From assembly GCA_030642405.1 (NCBI GenBank), contig DAOWNV010000020.1:1-17805 (forward strand): 17,805 nt of DNA. Direction: 5' to 3'. Shown here piece by piece: positions 15,348 through 17,805 of the stretch. Source of the stretch: Desulfosarcina sp. (GTDB lineage Bacteria > Desulfobacterota > Desulfobacteria > Desulfobacterales > Desulfosarcinaceae). A program made the translations under genes and the position numbers. The notes below the pieces were generated by a model. That model was not told the origin of the DNA. It saw nothing but the letters and a program-made list of their open reading frames with translations, and searched no databases. Numbering within the stretch: the stretch's first letter is position 1; every line of letters begins with the position of its first letter.

Positions 15348-16151
15348 ATGTCAAGAAAAAAGTTCATGCCCGGCAAGCTGTTGTGCCGGGAACCCAATGT
15401 CAATCTGAATCAGGATAGAACCATCGCCATGGAAAAATTTGACCAGAATACGTACAATGGATACATCAAAGCTTTGACGGACATCAGTCATGCCATCACT
15501 TCAGACCTGTTTTTGGAAGACCTGCTCAAACTGATTGTCATGGTTACCGCCAAGGTCACAGGTGTGGAAATATGTTCCCTGTGGCTTATCGACGAAAATG
15601 AAAAACCTCCGAAAATACGATTGAAGGCAACACAATCCATGGACCCTGAATACGTTAAAGATCGGTCGCTGGAACTGAATGAAGGCGTAGTAGGACATGT
15701 CGTGACCCAAAAACGCGCCATTGTCATCAACGATGTTCTTCGCAACCCCAGATTCAAGGAAAAGGATATGGCCCGAAAATTGAGTCTGGTTTCTATGATG
15801 AGCGTTCCGCTTAAACTTAAGGATGAAAAAATAATCGGGGTCCTCAACTGTTTTACGGCCACTCCCCACGCCTTTACCAACACCGAAATCAATCTATTTA
15901 CGGCAGTGGCTAACCAGGCAGCACTGGCCATCTTGAACACGGAGTTAATGGTGAAGACGCAAGTGATTCAAAAAGAGTTGGAGACCCGAAAAATGGTTGA
16001 AAGGGCCAAAGAGATCCTCATGCATCGAAGAAAAATGAAAGGAGATGAAGCATTTCGCTGGATTCAAAAACGGAGCATGGATTCGAGGAAACCCATCCGC
16101 AGAATTGCCGAGGCCATCATCCTCTCTGAAGATATTGCAGCAGGCTATTAG
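15348..16151 (+). CDS. GAF-ANTAR transcription antiterminator
   Basis: A 267-residue regulator: a GAF sensor domain (about 54-197, with EICSLWL, NEGVVGHVV, SMMSVPLK and GVLNCF), a short coiled linker, and a C-terminal ANTAR RNA-binding domain (about 207-262, with ELETRKMVERAKEILM, the GDEAFRWIQ helix and IRRIAEAIIL). ANTAR proteins such as NasR, AmiR and EutV bind paired hairpins with six-base loops in nascent mRNA and prevent termination, often in nitrogen metabolism. No receiver domain is present, so control is probably by a small ligand of the GAF domain. The start is uncertain: ATG 15348 has no ribosome binding site; ATG 15366 and ATG 15429 (MEKFDQ, where family-like sequence begins) are alternatives. 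The gene lies between the two glutamate synthase genes, and a hexaloop hairpin plus terminator follows in the leader of the next one, its probable target. Confidence 0.9.
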   Translation: MSRKKFMPGKLLCREPNVNLNQDRTIAMEKFDQNTYNGYIKALTDISHAITSDLFLEDLLKLIVMVTAKVTGVEICSLWLIDENEKPPKIRLKATQSMDPEYVKDRSLELNEGVVGHVVTQKRAIVINDVLRNPRFKEKDMARKLSLVSMMSVPLKLKDEKIIGVLNCFTATPHAFTNTEINLFTAVANQAALAILNTELMVKTQVIQKELETRKMVERAKEILMHRRKMKGDEAFRWIQKRSMDSRKPIRRIAEAIILSEDIAAGY

Positions 16152-16221
16152 AAACTATCTTATGGAAGGAGCATTTGACCATACAAAAATAATTCTTACT
16201 AATTGTATGTAAAAATTGTAA

Positions 16222-16250
16222 TTGACTTTCATCATTAGTTTAGCTAATTA
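16222..16250 (+). promoter_or_regulatory. Probable promoter of the GltB2-like gene
   Basis: TTGACT (16222-16227) and TAATTA (16245-16250) are 17 bases apart, predicting a start near 16257 and a leader of about 160 bases that includes the hexaloop hairpin and terminator. Two direct copies of AATTGTA (16201-16207 and 16214-16220) lie just upstream of the -35 box and could bind a regulator. The last part overlaps an AT-rich inverted repeat. Consensus reading only. Confidence 0.45.
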
Positions 16251-16277
16251 TAGCCCATGATTTTTAATCATAATTAG
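16244..16277 (+). promoter_or_regulatory. AT-rich inverted repeat at the promoter/leader start
   Basis: CTAATT (16244-16249) pairs with AATTAG (16272-16277); inside it ATGATT (16257-16262) and AATCAT (16266-16271) form a 6-bp stem with a TTT loop. It could act as a DNA operator or as a 5'-end RNA hairpin if transcription starts near 16257. In such AT-rich DNA it may also be chance. Confidence 0.35.
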
Positions 16278-16284
16278 TTCATCA

Positions 16285-16316
16285 GCTTCGTTTTTACAAT
16301 GGCGTGAAAATGAAGC
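16285..16316 (+). promoter_or_regulatory. ANTAR-type hexaloop RNA hairpin in the GltB2-like leader
   Basis: Arms 16285-16297 and 16304-16316 pair over 13 positions with no mismatch (two are G-U), starting GCTTC/GAAGC and closing C-G. The loop is exactly six bases, AATGGC (16298-16303), with A at position 1 and G at position 4, the two bases known to be conserved in ANTAR target loops. It lies 20 bases before the terminator and 130 bases after a GAF-ANTAR gene. The published target has two such hairpins; a second is not clear here (GAC/GTC around GACGGC at 16324-16335 is the nearest candidate, with only 3 bp and G in place of A). Confidence 0.65.
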
Positions 16317-16335
16317 GGGAAAAGACGACGGCGTC

Positions 16336-16386
16336 CGGCATCGATTGGATCAAATGACCTATCGATGCAGATGCCGTTTTGTTTTT
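16336..16386 (+). terminator. Leader terminator with a competing shifted-register stem
   Basis: CGGCATC (16336-16342) pairs perfectly with GATGCCG (16370-16376), which runs straight into TTTTGTTTTT (16377-16386): an intrinsic terminator 33 bases before the start codon of a gene that must be expressed. The 5' arm has a second partner: GCATCGAT (16338-16345) pairs perfectly with ATCGATGC (16361-16368), because GATGC occurs twice (16364-16368 and 16370-16374). In this second fold the last pair lies eight bases before the T-run, so it should not terminate. The inner GG/CC pairs are common to both folds. Confidence 0.65.
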
Positions 16387-16418
16387 AATGCCTGTAAACG
16401 AAAAACGGAGAACGAAAA

Positions 16419-17805
16419 ATGACAGCAATGAGATTTGCCAAGAAAAATGATGTACTGGGCACCGTCAATCGTGGAAACCCCACAGAATCCAGTCTGTGTA
16501 CCCTTTGCCGGGCTGACTGTTCCGGCCAATGCGAAACATGGCTCTCCAGCCTGGTCGGTCGCAAGTTGCTGTATCCACGTAGCTTCGGCATCGTTACAGC
16601 CGGTGCTGACAATACCACTCATGTGGGCGTCTCCTACAACTCTCTTCGTATCCAGGGGTACGCCTATGGTTCGCAAGGCATGGCCGGAGGTTTGACGGAT
16701 AGTCCGGATGACTGTATTTTTCCCAACGTCACCTTGGAGACCGAATTTGGAAACAAGGTAAAAACCAAAGTAAGATTTCCCCTGATGACCGGTGCATTGG
16801 GATCCACATTTGTTGCTCAGAAATACTGGAACTCTTTTGCCGTGGGAGGGGCCCTGGTGGGGATCCCTGTGGTAATCGGAGAAAACGTGGTTGGCGTTGA
16901 TCGGGAATCGGAAATCGGATCAGGGCCCGAACTTAAAGGCAAAATTAAAAAAGCCCCCGAACTGGAACGACGTATTGAAAGCTATTTTCGCTATTATAAC
17001 GGATACGGTGCCATCATCGTGCAACTCAATGTAGAAGATACGCGCAACGGTGTGGCCGAGTTTGTCGCTGACAAATACGGCGACAAGGTGATCATCGAAT
17101 TGAAATGGGGACAAGGTGCCAAGGATATTGGAGGTGAAATCCAGGTGACTAGTCTCGACTATGCCATCTTCCTCAAAGACCGAGGTTATGTGGTCGATCC
17201 AGACCCATCCATCCCCGAGGTTCAGCAGGCGTTTGAAAACGGTTCCATTAAATCGTTCGCCCGCCACAGCCGCCTTGGCGGAACAAACCTGCAAACCGTG
17301 GACCAGGTTAGGGAAGATTTCATGAGCAGCGTAGAATACCTACGCGGTTTGGGCTTTACCCGGGTCACCTTGAAAACAGGCTCCTATGGCATGGAAGAAT
17401 TGGCCATGGCCATCAAGTTCGCCACCGATGCAGGCCTGGATCTTCTAACCATTGACGGTTCGGGTGGAGGGACCGGCATGAGCCCCTGGAACATGATGCA
17501 GAGCTGGGGGGTTCCATCCATCACGCTGCATTCCAAGGCGTATGAATATGCCGGCATCCTTGCAGCCAAAGGTCTAAAGGTGGTTGACATGTCCTTTGCC
17601 GGTGGTTTTGCATTGGAAGACAGCCTCTTCAAGGGGCTGGCCCTTGGCGCGCCCTTCACCAAGTTGATCTGCATGGGACGGGGTATCATGATTCCTGGTT
17701 TTGTCGGGGCCAACATCGAAGGGGCACTGTTTCCGGAAAGACGGGGTGAACTCTGCGGTCACTGGAACGAACTGCCCAAAACGGTTCGCCAGGTAGGTTC
17801 TACGG
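16419..17805 (+). CDS. FMN-binding glutamate synthase domain protein (GltB2-like), 3' truncated by window
   Basis: Partial: 462 codons are open to the right edge. From about residue 50 the protein is the FMN/TIM-barrel domain of glutamate synthase (Glu_synthase family): PLMTGALGST, GENVVG near 160, the LKWGQGAKDIGGE block near 233, the VTLKTG block, and IDGSGGGTGMSPW near 350, equivalent to the DGHDGGTGASP block of GltB. It should combine ammonia with 2-oxoglutarate to give glutamate, using electrons from another subunit or ferredoxin. Upstream of the barrel lies a cysteine cluster Cys27-x2-Cys30-x3-Cys34-x3-Cys38, a possible iron-sulfur site not part of classical GltB. The start ATG 16419 is supported by GGAG (16407-16410) eight bases before it. 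The amidotransferase partner is on the other strand at 14148-15275. The 160-base leader carries the terminator and ANTAR-type hairpin. Exact product (true glutamate synthase or a related FMN oxidoreductase) is not certain. Confidence 0.87.
   Translation, partial: MTAMRFAKKNDVLGTVNRGNPTESSLCTLCRADCSGQCETWLSSLVGRKLLYPRSFGIVTAGADNTTHVGVSYNSLRIQGYAYGSQGMAGGLTDSPDDCIFPNVTLETEFGNKVKTKVRFPLMTGALGSTFVAQKYWNSFAVGGALVGIPVVIGENVVGVDRESEIGSGPELKGKIKKAPELERRIESYFRYYNGYGAIIVQLNVEDTRNGVAEFVADKYGDKVIIELKWGQGAKDIGGEIQVTSLDYAIFLKDRGYVVDPDPSIPEVQQAFENGSIKSFARHSRLGGTNLQTVDQVREDFMSSVEYLRGLGFTRVTLKTGSYGMEELAMAIKFATDAGLDLLTIDGSGGGTGMSPWNMMQSWGVPSITLHSKAYEYAGILAAKGLKVVDMSFAGGFALEDSLFKGLALGAPFTKLICMGRGIMIPGFVGANIEGALFPERRGELCGHWNELPKTVRQVGST

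Noticed and set aside
16324..16335. GAC-GACGGC-GTC as the second ANTAR hexaloop
   Set aside because: Only three pairs form around the six-base loop, loop position 1 is G, and a 4-bp stem with a tetraloop is more stable; kept only as a weak candidate.
1..17805. Search for tRNA, rRNA, CRISPR repeats, insertion sequences and phage genes
   Set aside because: None seen by eye: no regularly spaced repeats, transposase or integrase motifs, or tRNA-like cloverleaf in the gaps.

Overview
The window looks like chromosomal DNA of an anaerobic Desulfobacterota (sulfate-reducer-like, Desulfobacteraceae/Desulfosarcinaceae type) bacterium. This is inferred from gene content, not from a marker gene: a Hym/Hnd-type NADH-oxidising iron-sulfur module, a CooC-type nickel-insertion ATPase of CO dehydrogenase, an archaeal-style split glutamate synthase, a MOT1-type molybdate/sulfate transporter and a GAF-ANTAR antiterminator. 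Base composition is even, and I see no insertion sequence, phage gene, tRNA, rRNA or CRISPR array.

Layout. (1) 2-1633, plus strand: the 3' end of trmO (tRNA t6A37 methyltransferase), then a MOT1-family oxyanion transporter whose ribosome binding site overlaps the trmO stop. (2) 1630-5193, minus strand: a compact operon reading cyclic-nucleotide-binding-domain protein, NuoE-like, NuoF-like, HoxU/NuoG-N-like. All three junctions are ATGA stop/start overlaps. The last gene converges on the transporter, with the two stop codons interlocked in GTTTAAAC. A good sigma70-type promoter lies at the end of the preceding comEC gene. (3) 5261-10144, minus strand: a peptidase-U32 family protein, a YjbQ-family protein and ComEC, closely spaced and probably one operon with its own promoter. 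(4) 10325-14118, plus strand: cooC, a Ski2-like DExH helicase and rsmE (16S rRNA m3U1498 methyltransferase). (5) 14148-17805: a glutamate synthase locus. A class-II glutamine amidotransferase (GltB1-like) reads leftward. Divergent from it, a GAF-ANTAR regulator reads rightward, followed after a 267-bp leader by an FMN-domain glutamate synthase (GltB2-like) cut by the window end.

The most interesting part is that 267-bp leader (16152-16418). It holds a promoter-like element, a 13-bp hairpin closed by a six-base loop AATGGC (A at loop position 1, G at position 4, the hallmark of ANTAR RNA targets), and an intrinsic terminator whose 5' arm can instead pair in a shifted register with an upstream copy of its 3' arm. 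A gene for an ANTAR protein sits directly upstream. I propose that the GAF-ANTAR protein controls the glutamate synthase gene by transcription antitermination. This is inference, but several independent sequence features agree.

The second theme is electron transfer. The NADH-oxidising NuoEFG-like set has no catalytic partner (hydrogenase, formate dehydrogenase or reductase) inside the window and is led by a cyclic-nucleotide-binding-domain protein lacking a DNA-binding domain.
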